Source: a bacterium
GTDB lineage: Bacteria > Chloroflexota > Dormibacteria > UBA8260 > Bog-877
Reading direction: 5' to 3'
NCBI GenBank assembly: GCA_021817025.1
Contig: JAKAWF010000019.1
Location: forward strand, 1-24,021
DNA: 24,021 nt
Below are positions 1 through 9,077 of the stretch, piece after piece; positions within the stretch are counted from its first letter, which is position 1; each line of letters starts with the position of its first letter. A model generated the notes under the pieces. That model saw only the letters and a program-made list of their open reading frames with translations. It had not been told where the DNA came from and made no database searches. A program made the translations under genes and the position numbers.

Positions 1-816
<816 letters not shown>

Positions 817-817
817 C

Positions 818-2611
818 TCACGCCTCCAAGCTGCCGCCGCGGCGCAGCACCTCAATCCGCCTTCTGACCGCATCCATCTCCGCCACCAGGGCGGGCCGGT
901 CGCCCTGGCGATGGTGGCCTTCACCCGCAAGCCGCTGGCGCAGACTGGCCACCGTGCGCTCAGCCACCTCGACGCGCATGGTCCTCACGCAATCCTCCAT
1001 GGCCCGTCGCAGCCGGCTGCCGTCCGATTCGCCTTCGAGTTCGGGTAGTTCGCCGTCGCTGACCTGAGCGAGCCTCTGGGCAAGGTTAGCGGGAAGTGAT
1101 TCCAGGAATAGTCTCGCAGGCGCAGCTTCGGCCATGGCCTGGTAGAGAGCGCCGTCGTCAGGGTCGGGAAAGTCGCCCCGGGTAACCTGATAGTGATCTC
1201 TAACCTCCGGCACCAGCTCCGGCCTGACCGACAGCAGGCCCAACAAATGGGCGGACGCACCCATTCCACTCTTCCCGATGGGGGCGGAGTCCAAACCAGC
1301 TCCCGCCGCTGACCGAGGCTGGGAGCCGCGCTCGACATCCTCCAGGATCCGGGAGGAGGCGATGCCCAGCCTCCGGCCCACTCGCTCCGCATAGAGCTCG
1401 CGGATGCTGGCTTCCGGAATTCGGGAGAGCACGGCCATGGCGCGGCGGAGAGCTTCCTGACGTTGGCCGCCAGACTGCGAGCCGGACTCACCCAGCGCCT
1501 GGTCCACCAGCACCTCCCAGGCGGGCGCAGCCTGGTCCACCAGGCGGCGCATTCTCTCCGGATCGTCCCGACCGAGATCGTCCGGATCCTGGCCCTGGGG
1601 CAGGACGACCAGCCGGCAGGTGATGCCGGCCCCTCCCAGGAGGCCGACCGCGGTGCGGGCCGCCCGCTGCCCCGCCTGATCTCCGTCGAAGCACAGCACC
1701 ACTTCGTCTGCGAAGCGCCGCAGCAGTCGAACCTGGATCTCGGTCAGGGCCGTGCCGGAGCTGGAGACGGCCGTCCCAAGCCCGATCCGGTGGGCGCTCA
1801 CCACGTCGAAGTAACCCTCCATCAGGACGGCCCTCCGCTCTCGGCCGATCGCGTCCCTGGCGATGTCCAGACCGAAGAGCACGCGGGCCTTGTCGAACAC
1901 CTCGGTGGCGCGGGTGTTGAGGTACTTGGGTTGATCCTCACCCAAGCTGCGGCCACCGAAACCAACCCAGCGGCCGCGCTCGTCTCGAATGGGAACCACC
2001 AGGCGGCGGCGGAAGAAGTCCGTGAGCTGGCCCCGTTGCGCTCGACCCAGGCCGGCGGCCGCAATCTCTTCCCCACTGGCACCATGCTTGGTCAGGTAGC
2101 GGGCCAGGTTGTCCTGGCTGGTGCCGGCGGGAGCGTAGCCGAGGTGGAACCGCTCGATGTCGGCAGCGGTCACCTGGCGTCGCTCCAGGAAGGCCCGGCC
2201 CGGTTCGCCGGCACGGTGGTGGAGGAGGACCTCGTGGTAGAAGTCAGCCGCCAGCCGGTTCAGGCGCAGGGAGCTCTCTCGCAGCAGCTGCCGGCGCCGC
2301 TCGGCCGGGCTAGGGGGCTCGGCTGGGGTCAGGTCCACGCCGGCGCGCTTGGCCAGCTCGTCGAGGGCCCCTCGAAAGTCGGTGTGGTCGATCAGCTCGA
2401 CGAACTTGAAGAGGTCGCCACCCAGGTGGCAGCCGTGGCAGTTCCAGAGCTGCTTCTCCTGGTTGACGTAGAAGGACGGGGTCCTCTCGGAATGAAACGG
2501 GCACAGCCCCCGGTACTCGCGCCCGGCGCGCTGGAGGCGCAGGTAGCTCCCCACCACGTCCACCAGGTTGAGGCGGGACTTGATCTCCTCGACGTCGTTG
2601 GGGCTACCCAT
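818..2611 (-). CDS. dnaG: DNA primase DnaG
   Basis: Synthesises RNA primers for replication. The 597-residue protein has the N-terminal CHC2 zinc-binding domain (Cys37, His40, Cys58, Cys61 within [11 protein letters not shown] and [10 protein letters not shown]), the catalytic core, and the TOPRIM domain with the acidic residues Glu265 (LMEGYFDV) and Asp309/Asp311 (CFDGDQAG). A divergent C-terminal helical domain follows, as expected for the helicase-interacting region. The frame stays open upstream to 2899, but that extension overlaps the preceding gene and is low-complexity; the ATG at 2611 is directly followed by the normal family N-terminus ([20 protein letters not shown]). The SD is weak. 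It lies 59 nt after the upstream coiled-coil gene and 1 nt before rpoD, so the three are probably co-transcribed. Confidence 0.97.
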   Translation of the reverse strand: MGSPNDVEEIKSRLNLVDVVGSYLRLQRAGREYRGLCPFHSERTPSFYVNQEKQLWNCHGCHLGGDLFKFVELIDHTDFRGALDELAKRAGVDLTPAEPPSPAERRRQLLRESSLRLNRLAADFYHEVLLHHRAGEPGRAFLERRQVTAADIERFHLGYAPAGTSQDNLARYLTKHGASGEEIAAAGLGRAQRGQLTDFFRRRLVVPIRDERGRWVGFGGRSLGEDQPKYLNTRATEVFDKARVLFGLDIARDAIGRERRAVLMEGYFDVVSAHRIGLGTAVSSSGTALTEIQVRLLRRFADEVVLCFDGDQAGQRAARTAVGLLGGAGITCRLVVLPQGQDPDDLGRDDPERMRRLVDQAAPAWEVLVDQALGESGSQSGGQRQEALRRAMAVLSRIPEASIRELYAERVGRRLGIASSRILEDVERGSQPRSAAGAGLDSAPIGKSGMGASAHLLGLLSVRPELVPEVRDHYQVTRGDFPDPDDGALYQAMAEAAPARLFLESLPANLAQRLAQVSDGELPELEGESDGSRLRRAMEDCVRTMRVEVAERTVASLRQRLAGEGHHRQGDRPALVAEMDAVRRRIEVLRRGGSLEA

Positions 2612-2670
2612 GACCGCAAGTTTGGGCGTGCTGGCGAAGGACCGCTTGAAGAGAGGTCTGCTGGGGTCTG

Positions 2671-3951
2671 CTATCGGCGGAAGAGCCCCCCTTTCCTGGG
2701 GGCCTGCTCCATCTCCCGAACCTTGTTGCGCAACTCCATCATCTCCCGCTCCCGCTCCGCCATCTGGGCGGCTTGCGTCTTGCGGGTCTGGTCGAGCTCC
2801 TGGCGTAGGTCGCGGACCTGGCGCAGGCGCTGCTCCAGCTCGGCTTCGAAACGCAGCCGCTGCTCCGCCTGAATCCTCTGCTCCAGGGCACGTTCCCATC
2901 TCTCGAAGAGTCCGGCGACCAGCTCGCGAGCGTCGATGGAGTTGATGGCCACCGAGCCCGCTCCCGCGATCTGAGAGGAGATCAGAGCTGAAGGCGGAGC
3001 CGCGGCGTCCTCGACGGCCGCGACCGCAGGCTGGGGCTCCTCGACCACCTCGTACTCGGCGGCCGCGGCTGCGGGCTGGGCCTCGTCGACCTCGTCGTAC
3101 TCGACGGCCGCGGCAGCGGGCTGGGACTCCTCGACCTCATCGTACTCGACGGCCTGCACCTCGGAGTCAGCCTCTGCACCAGGGTAGGCCTGGGTGGTCC
3201 CATCGAAGCCAAATGGGGGTGCCGTGGCGGCCGCCTCGAAACCGTACTGCGTGGCGGAGGGGGTTGGCTCGGTGCCATAGGTCGGGCCCGCGGGCGGGGA
3301 CTGAAAGCCGAATCCCGGGGCTGGGGGGGTGGCGAAGGCCACTTCCGACGGCTCTGGGCTGAAGAATGCACCAGCGAACTCGGTGTCCTCCTCCTCCTCG
3401 AGCGGGGGTACACCGACCCCCGCCGCCTCTTCCTCGTCGGCCGGCTCCACCGCCTCAGCCTGGTATCCCGTCGAGATGGGTGGGAACTCGGGCTCGGCGG
3501 GCGTGGGCGCGACTGAGTCCAGCGGTTCGTCCTCCCAGGTGGCGGGATCTGGGCGCCAGACGGGCACTCCCGAGGGTCCGACTTCGGCGGCCGCCAGGTC
3601 GCTGGTGGGGTTGACCTCCCAGGGGTTGGCCTCAGTGGCGTTGGTCTCCTCCACAGGGGTCCACACGCCTTGGGAATATTCGCTCTCGGTGACGGCCCAC
3701 TCCTCGGCCGCGGGCTCGCCTGCGGCCGGTTGGAGTTCACCCTCACCCTGGGGCGGGGCGAAGGGGTCCGAGAAGGTGGGTGCGCCGGACAGGCCTCCAA
3801 TGTCCTCGGCCGCGACGCGCATCTCCAGCTTGCCGTCGACCTCCACCCAGTGCACGGGGATGTCCCCCGACTCGATCCTGCGACGGATCATCTCTGGCGG
3901 GAGGACGAGCCTCCGGGCAACCTCTTCGACTGTAAAGAACTCGTCTGGCAC
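2671..3951 (-). CDS. HTH/coiled-coil protein of unknown function upstream of dnaG-rpoD
   Basis: I do not recognise a named family. The N-terminal 50 residues (FFTVEEVARRLVLPPEMIRRRI, then VHWVEVDGKLEMRVAAEDI) look like a MerR/excisionase-type winged helix. About 270 residues rich in Glu, Ala, Pro and aromatic residues follow, with low-complexity composition and three 15-residue tandem repeats, so they are probably disordered. The last 95 residues are heptad-like and charged (ELVAGLFERWERALEQRI onward), predicting a long coiled coil ending in a basic GGLFRR tail. There is no membrane segment. Start: GTG at 3951 has an SD (AGAGGTGAT) about 5 nt upstream; GTG at 3960 lies inside that SD and is less likely. 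The gene is 59 nt upstream of dnaG on the same strand. A DNA-binding or scaffold/cell-division-like role is possible but unsupported. Confidence 0.85.
   Translation of the reverse strand: MPDEFFTVEEVARRLVLPPEMIRRRIESGDIPVHWVEVDGKLEMRVAAEDIGGLSGAPTFSDPFAPPQGEGELQPAAGEPAAEEWAVTESEYSQGVWTPVEETNATEANPWEVNPTSDLAAAEVGPSGVPVWRPDPATWEDEPLDSVAPTPAEPEFPPISTGYQAEAVEPADEEEAAGVGVPPLEEEEDTEFAGAFFSPEPSEVAFATPPAPGFGFQSPPAGPTYGTEPTPSATQYGFEAAATAPPFGFDGTTQAYPGAEADSEVQAVEYDEVEESQPAAAAVEYDEVDEAQPAAAAAEYEVVEEPQPAVAAVEDAAAPPSALISSQIAGAGSVAINSIDARELVAGLFERWERALEQRIQAEQRLRFEAELEQRLRQVRDLRQELDQTRKTQAAQMAEREREMMELRNKVREMEQAPRKGGLFRR
3016..3150 (-). repeat. Three 45-bp tandem repeats inside the HTH/coiled-coil gene
   Basis: Three in-frame units of 15 codons encode VEYDEVEESQPAAAA, VEYDEVDEAQPAAAA and AEYEVVEEPQPAVAA. 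The first two units differ at only two residues; the third is more diverged. They lie in the acidic, presumably disordered linker, and unit number may vary between strains. Confidence 0.85.
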
Positions 3952-3984
3952 GCCTATCACCTCTTGTGAAGCTCTCCAGGTCGC

Positions 3985-4575
3985 TCAGATGCCCTGGAGG
4001 CCGCGGCTCCCAACTTTGCCGGTGAGAGGCACCGGCGGTACCGTCCTGGCCACCTCGTCGAAGGCGCGCTGCCAGAAGAGCGGTGAGGCCACCGCCACTC
4101 CCAACAGCGCGCTGAGAACTATCACAGCGTCCACGCTGGTTCTCCCTGCGGAGTTCCAGTAGTCGTCCTCCAGCCGCAGCCAGAGGGCGAATTCGTCAAA
4201 GGTCAGAGCCGCCCCGGCTCCGTACACCGGGGCCAGCCGGCGGCGCCACTTGGGCTCGGTATTCATCAGGGCGCCATAGCCACAGCCGGTGAGGGCCAGG
4301 ATCCCCCACACCAGATGGTGAATGTGGAGTGGATGCCCTCCCTTCTTCCCCCCCAACTGGACGTTCTTGAGGGGCAGCCAGTCCCCACGGATCCCGTGGG
4401 TGATGATGCGCACCGACGTGAAGGTCCCGATGAAGGCGGCCAGCACTCGGAATTTGATCTCCTCGTCGGGCCGCTCGCGGGCGGTCTCGCGATACCGCCC
4501 CACGATCCGTCCCGGCAGCGAGGCCAGGCTCTGGAAGCGGTCCGGGGAGCTCGCGGGGGGCGGGTGTTTGCTCAT
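3985..4575 (-). CDS. Conserved-looking multi-pass membrane protein with HxHH motif, unknown function
   Basis: A 196-residue protein with four likely hydrophobic segments: about 42-60 (FRVLAAFIGTFTSVRIITH), 84-103 (around HIHHLVWGILALTGCGYGAL), 113-133 (GAGAALTFDEFALWL) and 147-168 (DAVIVLSALLGVAVASPLFW). A histidine cluster (His84, His86, His87) and an acidic/aromatic stretch (FDEFALWLRLEDDYW, 126-140) flank or lie in the membrane segments and could bind a metal or cofactor. From memory, similar proteins occur in actinobacteria as uncharacterised integral membrane proteins. The frame is open to 4854, but the ATG at 4575 is preceded by a good promoter-like -10 box (TACGAT) exactly 6 nt away, so the mRNA is probably leaderless. 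It lies 33 nt upstream of the HTH/coiled-coil gene on the same strand. Confidence 0.85.
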   Translation of the reverse strand: MSKHPPPASSPDRFQSLASLPGRIVGRYRETARERPDEEIKFRVLAAFIGTFTSVRIITHGIRGDWLPLKNVQLGGKKGGHPLHIHHLVWGILALTGCGYGALMNTEPKWRRRLAPVYGAGAALTFDEFALWLRLEDDYWNSAGRTSVDAVIVLSALLGVAVASPLFWQRAFDEVARTVPPVPLTGKVGSRGLQGI

Positions 4576-4581
4576 CGGCGC

Positions 4582-4609
4582 ATCGTACGTCCTTTTGTAC
4601 CTTCTGCAA
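4582..4609 (-). promoter_or_regulatory. Sigma-70-like promoter for the membrane protein gene (leaderless)
   Basis: On the minus strand: TTGCAG (4609-4604), 16-nt spacer, TACGAT (4587-4582), 6 nt, ATG. Transcription would start at or next to the A of the start codon. No SD is present. Confidence 0.6.
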
Positions 4610-4934
4610 TAGTCCCTGGACACGAAATTGCCACGGCTTGGAATCGGTGATCGGAAGAGGCCGGGGCGCACGGTGCTGACGGTGGCACCCCTGAGCTCGG
4701 GCGAGCCGGCCCTCAAGCGACTGCCAGCCCGCTCGAGAGAACCCGCGCTCCCAGCCCTGCCCGGCCATCGGGGATCGGGTCGGTGGGCCCAGGCAGTTCG
4801 TCTCCCAGCGCTTCTTAATCGGGTTGCCAACAGTTGCCGGCCTCGTTTGGACAATCACGGCCATTGGGGGAGCGGCCATGGCCGGGGATCAGAGCGGGCA
4901 GCCCAAACCTGTGTTCCCAGGGGACTGAAGCACC
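4610..4934. other. Gene-poor intergenic stretch
   Basis: About 325 nt between the membrane-protein promoter and the TnpB-like remnant. Open frames here are GC-driven shadows without recognisable protein features. I see no RNA gene, strong terminator or inverted repeat. Confidence 0.4.
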
Positions 4935-5923
4935 GTGAGCGAGGAGGTCACGGTCGAGGCGAGGGTCACAGACCCCGGGATCCTCCCGCCGCTCTTCGCC
5001 CTGGGGGAGGAGTGGTCCACCGCCATGCGGGAGGTCCACCGGCGGGTGACGGTCCGGGGCGAGCCGTGGTTCACAGCGGGTCTGGGCGGGGTCAGGAGCG
5101 AGCTGATCGCCCGTGGTTGGTCCCAGCGGGAGGCCACCTCGATGCTGGTGGCGGCCCGAGGGGCGCAGGACCCAGCGGTCGAGGCCACCAGGTTCTCCTT
5201 GGAGCGCTCCCGCGAGCGGCTGGCGGAGACGGCCACTGAGCTGTCCAGGGCAAAGCGCGGCAGCTCGAGGAGGGCGGTCGGCAAGCGCCATGGTCTGGCC
5301 GGCGGACGTTCCCGGCTCGTCTGCCGCTGCGGGACGCTGGAGAAGCGGCTCGCAAGTGGTGGGGTCCGGGTCTGCTCCGGGAGCGCCCGGCTCGCCTGGC
5401 TGGTTCCCGGCCCAAGACCCATGACCACGCGAGCCCCCAGGAGGGGCGGGGCGGGTGGGAGTGGGCACGCGCCGGCCAGTGGTTCTGCCAGGGCGACGTC
5501 GGCTCTCCCGGCGGCAATCCATCGGCCCGGATCAGGCTCTCAGAGGCTGGGAAAGCCGATGCTCTGCGCCTGCGCATCCCAGCTGTCGGCAAGCTCAGGG
5601 AACGCTCGGGCGGAGCCGAGTGGGTGGAGATCCACCTGGAGGGCTTCTGCGCCGGCCGGGAGCGCAACCGCCAGAAGTCGAGCCGCCGGGTGGGCCTCGC
5701 CCGGGTGCTGGAGCTGGCGGAGAGCGCGGCCTCGGCCAGGCTCCGATGGCAACGGGATGCCGCGGCGTGGGGCAATGGCTCCCACCCCGGGGTGAAACGC
5801 CCCCCGGCCGCGCCCTACAAGGTGAGGCTGGCCAGCGGCTCCATCAGTGTGCGGGTCTTCTGGAGGGAGCTGACCGGCAGGTGGTATGTGGGAGCGAGCT
5901 TCGCGCCGGTCGACCTGGCCTGA
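4935..5923 (+). pseudogene. Frameshifted, truncated TnpB-related (IS605-type) protein remnant
   Basis: Two frames joined by a shift near 5400-5411 give a continuous TnpB-like N-terminal region. The first frame (GTG 4935 to about 5400) carries a helical segment (SELIARGWSQREATSMLVAA) and a LEKRLASGGVRVCSGSARLAW motif, resembling the KL..G.VRLCFGSRKLF motif of TnpB-related accessory proteins. The second frame (about 5411-5923) carries WARAGQWFCQGDVGSPGGN, matching the family's FF.LGSKDE..GNQ motif, followed by DALRLRIP. The end (VRVFWRELTGRWYVGASF) corresponds to the last strands before the RuvC-like nuclease domain; a TGA then ends the frame, and no RuvC DED residues or zinc ribbon are found downstream. 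It therefore looks like a dead transposon remnant. The family match is from memory of motifs. Confidence 0.6.
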
Positions 5924-6422
5924 GCCCAACCGCTTGATGCTGGGGACCGATCGCAAGACCGGCCGGCACCCGCGTCAACTCCGCCGGGCGGCGAGGGCGA
6001 TGGGGAAGCGCCGTTCCACCTGGGACCGTGGTGGGCCGTGCCTGAGAAGGCACTCTGGTTCAACCCTGGGGCCTCCGAGCGAGGATGGGAGCCGGGATCT
6101 CACCCCTGCCCTTGGCTCACCGTGCCGCCCGCCTGATGGGGCGACCTGGCAGGCACGACATCCCATGCCCCTGCGCCGCAAGGGGAAGACAGCCCAGCCG
6201 CACACGCCTGGGGGAAGAGATGCTCGCGTTGGCCCAAGTTGGCCAATGCGGGATGCAACGGTCTTGAGCGGGGCCGATATCCTGGCTTGGGATGATCCCG
6301 ACGAATCCTCAGTGCGATCCGTTCCGGCGCGTCCGGTTGGCGCCGCCGGGGTGCGCATGGTCGGCCGCCGCCATCTGGGCTCGGCCGCGGGCGCGTTCAG
6401 CGATTCTGGGAGGGCTGAAGCC
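5924..6422. other. Intergenic stretch between TnpB-like remnant and arsenate reductase
   Basis: About 500 nt. The plus frame of arsC stays open leftward to 5886, but its translation is Arg/Pro/Gly-rich with no domain signal and arsC has its own SD, so I treat it as non-coding. It may include decayed transposon 3' sequence; I could not identify a RuvC domain, terminal hairpin or ArsR-type operator in it. Confidence 0.35.
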
Positions 6423-6824
6423 GTGACCAAGGTGCTGTTCGTCTGCCTGCACAACGCCGGGCGTTCGCAGATGAGCCAGGCTCTGTTCGAGCGGGCCGCA
6501 GGGGGACTCCATGAGGCCGCTTCCGCAGGCACGACCCCGGCTGCGAGGCTGCACCCCGAGGTGGTGACGGCGATGGCCGAGCTGGGGATCGACGTCAGTT
6601 CCAGGGTGCCGACTCTGCTCACTCCGGACCTGGCCGCCTGGGCGGAGGTGGTGGTGACCATGGGCTGTGGGGATCAGTGCCCCTATATCCCTGGCAAGCG
6701 CTATATCGACTGGGAGCTGGTGGACCCCATGGGCCAGCCCTTGGAGCGGGTGCGAGCGATACGTGACGAGATCGCCGTCAGGGTGGGGTCCCTGGTGGAG
6801 GAGCTGTCCCAAGCTCGCACTTAG
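6423..6824 (+). CDS. arsC: Arsenate reductase, low-molecular-weight phosphatase (thioredoxin-coupled) type
   Basis: Reduces arsenate to arsenite in the cytoplasm. The 133-residue protein has the CX5R phosphate-binding loop (Cys8-LHNAG-Arg14-Ser), a redox cysteine pair in VVTMGCGDQCP (Cys82, Cys86), and the acidic DWELVDP segment (Asp96, Asp101), the pattern of the actinobacterial-type ArsC in this superfamily. It lacks features typical of tyrosine phosphatases without the redox cysteines. Start GTG at 6423 has GGGAGGG 8-9 nt upstream and places CX5R at the usual distance from the N-terminus. No arsR, arsB or acr3 neighbour is visible, so it stands alone between the TnpB-like remnant and tRNA-Ser; the low-GC-independent context gives no sign of recent transfer. 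Confidence 0.92.
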   Translation: MTKVLFVCLHNAGRSQMSQALFERAAGGLHEAASAGTTPAARLHPEVVTAMAELGIDVSSRVPTLLTPDLAAWAEVVVTMGCGDQCPYIPGKRYIDWELVDPMGQPLERVRAIRDEIAVRVGSLVEELSQART

Positions 6825-6848
6825 CGGGACCCGTCACCCGGGTGCGGA

Positions 6849-6941
6849 TGGCGGGAAGGGAGGGATTCGAACCCTCGGACGAGGTTTTACCCCGTCACCC
6901 GCTTAGCAGGCGGGCGCTTTCGGCCACTCAGCCACCTCCCC
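6849..6941 (-). tRNA. tRNA-Ser (anticodon GCU)
   Basis: The minus strand folds into a class II tRNA: acceptor GGGGAGG/CCTTCCC (one G-T pair), anticodon loop CTGCTAA giving GCU, a long variable arm, and T arm GAGGG-TTCGAAT-CCCTC. Discriminator G is followed by an encoded CCA (6851-6849). The long variable arm and GCU anticodon identify serine (AGC/AGU codons). Confidence 0.97.
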
Positions 6942-6960
6942 TATAGCGGGTCAGCGATCG

Positions 6961-6966
6961 AGTATA
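6961..6966 (-). promoter_or_regulatory. -10 box for tRNA-Ser
   Basis: TATACT on the minus strand, 19 nt upstream of the mature 5' end. No good -35 hexamer is seen at 16-18 nt. Confidence 0.45.
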
Positions 6967-7081
6967 GGCTTCAGGCCGCTGCAGCTCACCGGGGGCATCG
7001 AAAGCAGCCGTGCCAGGCGGACGAAAACTCCGCCACGGGCGGCCGGCCCGGGACGCCACGGCGGACCCACCGGAGCCCGGC

Positions 7082-7633
7082 TCAACCCAGGCCGATCTCG
7101 GAGCTGACGGGAATGAGCGCGCCGACCACCAGCTCCACCAGTTCATCCAGCTCCAGACCCAGCTCGGCCACTCCCTGGGTGATGTCGTCGCGGCTGACGC
7201 TGCGGGCGAAGGCTTTGTCCTTGAGCTTCTTGCGCACCGACTGGGCCCGCACGGCTGCCACCGCGCGGCCCGGCTGCACCATCGCCACCGCCATCACAAA
7301 ACCGGTCAGTTCATCCAGGGCGAACAGCCAATGGGCCATCGGGGTCTCCCGGGGGACGCCGCTGAAGTTGGCGTGCCCCTGGACCGCCAGCACCACCTCC
7401 TCCGGATATCCCTGCGCCTCCAGCACGGGCCGGCCCCAGAAAGGGTGCTCGTCTGGGTGGGCCTCGTAGTCGAAGTCGTGCAGAAGACCGGTCATTCCCC
7501 AGAGCTCAGGGTCGCCACCGGTGCGCTTGGCCGCCGCCCGCATGACCGCCTCCACCGCCAGTCCGTGGCGCCGCAGGCTATCGGTCTTGGTGTGCTCCTG
7601 GAGCAGCTCGAGGGCCTGGGCGCGGTTGGGCAT
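7082..7633 (-). CDS. HD-domain phosphohydrolase-like protein
   Basis: A 183-residue protein of the HD superfamily (metal-dependent phosphohydrolases). The expected metal ligands are present in order: His23 (RRHGLAVEAV), the HD pair His52-Asp53 (LLHDFDYEAHPDEH), His87 (VQGHANF) and Asp107 (FALDELTGF). The protein is a single HD domain with a short helical C-terminal tail (DDITQGVAELGLELDELVELVV), without an attached output or sensor domain. Substrate cannot be told; small HD proteins include nucleotidases and uncharacterised hydrolases. The open frame continues upstream to 7966, but it would overlap the divergent M20 gene, and the ATG at 7633 gives a normal domain start. It is divergent from the amidohydrolase with 63 nt between starts. 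Confidence 0.88.
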   Translation of the reverse strand: MPNRAQALELLQEHTKTDSLRRHGLAVEAVMRAAAKRTGGDPELWGMTGLLHDFDYEAHPDEHPFWGRPVLEAQGYPEEVVLAVQGHANFSGVPRETPMAHWLFALDELTGFVMAVAMVQPGRAVAAVRAQSVRKKLKDKAFARSVSRDDITQGVAELGLELDELVELVVGALIPVSSEIGLG

Positions 7634-7639
7634 ACCCAC

Positions 7640-7645
7640 ATCCTG
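7640..7645 (-). promoter_or_regulatory. Possible -10 box for the HD gene (leaderless)
   Basis: CAGGAT on the minus strand, 6 nt before the ATG at 7633, matching the spacing seen at several other genes in this window. It is a weak hexamer by itself. Confidence 0.35.
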
Positions 7646-7683
7646 GCACGCGGGCGGCGTGGCCCACAACCTGGCCACTTTGC

Positions 7684-7689
7684 TACCGT
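7684..7689 (+). promoter_or_regulatory. Extended -10 box for the M20 amidohydrolase gene (leaderless)
   Basis: TGC-TACCGT (TGn extension at 7681-7683), then 7 nt, then ATG at 7697. No SD precedes the ATG, so transcription probably begins at the start codon. Confidence 0.5.
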
Positions 7690-7696
7690 GCCTGGG

Positions 7697-8968
7697 ATGG
7701 CATGGGATGGGCCGTCGCCAGATCTGTCCACGGTCTCGGCCGAGCGCGTCTGGGAGCGTTTGATGCGCCTGGCCGAGCATGTGGAGCCGGGCGAGCCAGG
7801 CTGGACCAGGCGGGTTTTCAGCCCGGCCTACCGGGAGACCCGCCAGCTCGTGTCCGACTTCATGACGGACTCGGGCCTCGAGGTCACCCCGGATGCGATC
7901 GGCAACCTCATCGGCCGTCTCCCGGGCAGCGAGCCTCGGGCTCCAGTGTTGGTGGTGGGCTCTCACACCGACACCGTCTCCGGGGGTGGGCGGTTCGATG
8001 GCATGGTGGGGGTGGTGGCTGCCATCGAGGTGGCGTCACTGCTGCGGGACTCCGCGACTCGTCTCCGGCATCCCCTCTGGGTGGTCGACTTTCTGGGCGA
8101 GGAGCCAAATCGGTTTGGCCTGAGCTGCCTCGGGAGCCGGGCGGTGACGGGCCACCTGGCGAGCTCGCACCTGGAGCTTCTCGATCCGACTGGGATGACG
8201 CTGGCCGGGGCCCTGGCCGGCATGGGAGCCAGGCCCGGCGCGCTGGACTCCGCCACATGGCCGGCCGGCAATCTCCACGGGTACCTAGAGCTGCACGTTG
8301 AGCAGGGGGCGCGCCTGGACCGGGCCGGGCGTCCATTGGGGGTCGTGAGCGCCATCGTCGGCATCTACCGGGCCCGCATTGAGGTGGTGGGACGTCCCGA
8401 TCATGCCGGCACCACTCCCATGGACGGGCGCCTGGATGCAATGCAGGCGGCGGCTCAGATCATCTGCGGGATCGACAGGATCGGACGCCGATCGACGGGC
8501 TCCGACGGGGTGGCCACCGTGGGCCAGATCACAGTCGAGCCCAACTCTCCCAACGTGGTGGCCGCACGGGCTGTCCTGGTGGCCGAGATGCGCAGCGTCG
8601 ACGACGCCTGGCTGCACCAGGGCAGGGGGCAGGTGGAGGAGCTGGTGGCGCGGGTGGCTGTGGGCACGGGGGTCACGGCTGACCTCGCCTGGATCTCGGC
8701 CGAGCCTCCCGTGGCCTGCTCTCCGATCATGCGTGAGCTGCTGGCCCAAGCGGTGCGCGCCACCGGGGTCGAGCCCCTGGAGGTCCCCTCGGGAGCCAGC
8801 CACGACGCCGCCCACATGGCCAGGTTGGGGCCGATGGGAATGCTCTTCATACCCTCCCGAGATGGCCGCAGCCACTGCCCGGAGGAGTGGACCGACAAGG
8901 ACCAGGTGGCGATGGGCACGGCCGCACTGCTCAGGGCCGTGCTCGCCGTCGATCAGGCCCGCCTCTGA
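7697..8968 (+). CDS. M20-family N-carbamoyl-L-amino acid / allantoate-type amidohydrolase
   Basis: Zn/Mn-dependent amidase that hydrolyses carbamoyl (ureido) groups, as in N-carbamoyl-amino acid hydrolase, beta-ureidopropionase and allantoate amidohydrolase. The 423-residue length fits. Metal ligands appear in order: His90 (VGSHTDTV), Asp101 (GGRFDGMVGV), Glu135-Glu136 (FLGEEPNRF), His200 (LELHVEQG) and His393 (GRSHCPEEW). The dimerisation/lid domain has the GRPDHAGTTPMDGR signature (232-245), and a further conserved SGASHDAAHM is at 365-374. The frame is open to 7010, but that extension is antisense to the HD gene; ATG 7697 (or GTG 7688) gives the normal N-terminus. No hydantoinase, transporter or purine-degradation genes are adjacent, so the substrate is undecided. 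Confidence 0.93.
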   Translation: MAWDGPSPDLSTVSAERVWERLMRLAEHVEPGEPGWTRRVFSPAYRETRQLVSDFMTDSGLEVTPDAIGNLIGRLPGSEPRAPVLVVGSHTDTVSGGGRFDGMVGVVAAIEVASLLRDSATRLRHPLWVVDFLGEEPNRFGLSCLGSRAVTGHLASSHLELLDPTGMTLAGALAGMGARPGALDSATWPAGNLHGYLELHVEQGARLDRAGRPLGVVSAIVGIYRARIEVVGRPDHAGTTPMDGRLDAMQAAAQIICGIDRIGRRSTGSDGVATVGQITVEPNSPNVVAARAVLVAEMRSVDDAWLHQGRGQVEELVARVAVGTGVTADLAWISAEPPVACSPIMRELLAQAVRATGVEPLEVPSGASHDAAHMARLGPMGMLFIPSRDGRSHCPEEWTDKDQVAMGTAALLRAVLAVDQARL

Positions 8969-9077
8969 GCCGCTCTCCAGGCGTCTTTGCTGGGCGGCAG
9001 GTGGGGTCCGGCCATCGTGAAGAGGGGCCGCGCGCTGGTGTGACCGAGAGACGCGCCGCGACCTGCCCCGTGCCGGA

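Noticed and set aside
1463..2872. Long plus-strand open frame antisense to dnaG
   Set aside because: Its translation has no domain signal and is the complement of the clear DnaG frame; long antisense frames are expected at this GC content.
2612..2899. N-terminal extension of DnaG by 96 residues
   Set aside because: It overlaps the 3' end of the upstream gene, is Pro/Ala/Gly-rich, and precedes the normal primase N-terminus at 2611.
5886..6422. N-terminal extension of the arsC frame
   Set aside because: The extension lacks any domain signal and arsC has its own SD and GTG start at 6423 next to the CX5R motif.
7010..7696. Upstream extension of the M20 amidohydrolase to about 650 residues
   Set aside because: The extension is antisense to the HD gene and composition is shadow-like; the family N-terminus begins at ATG 7697.
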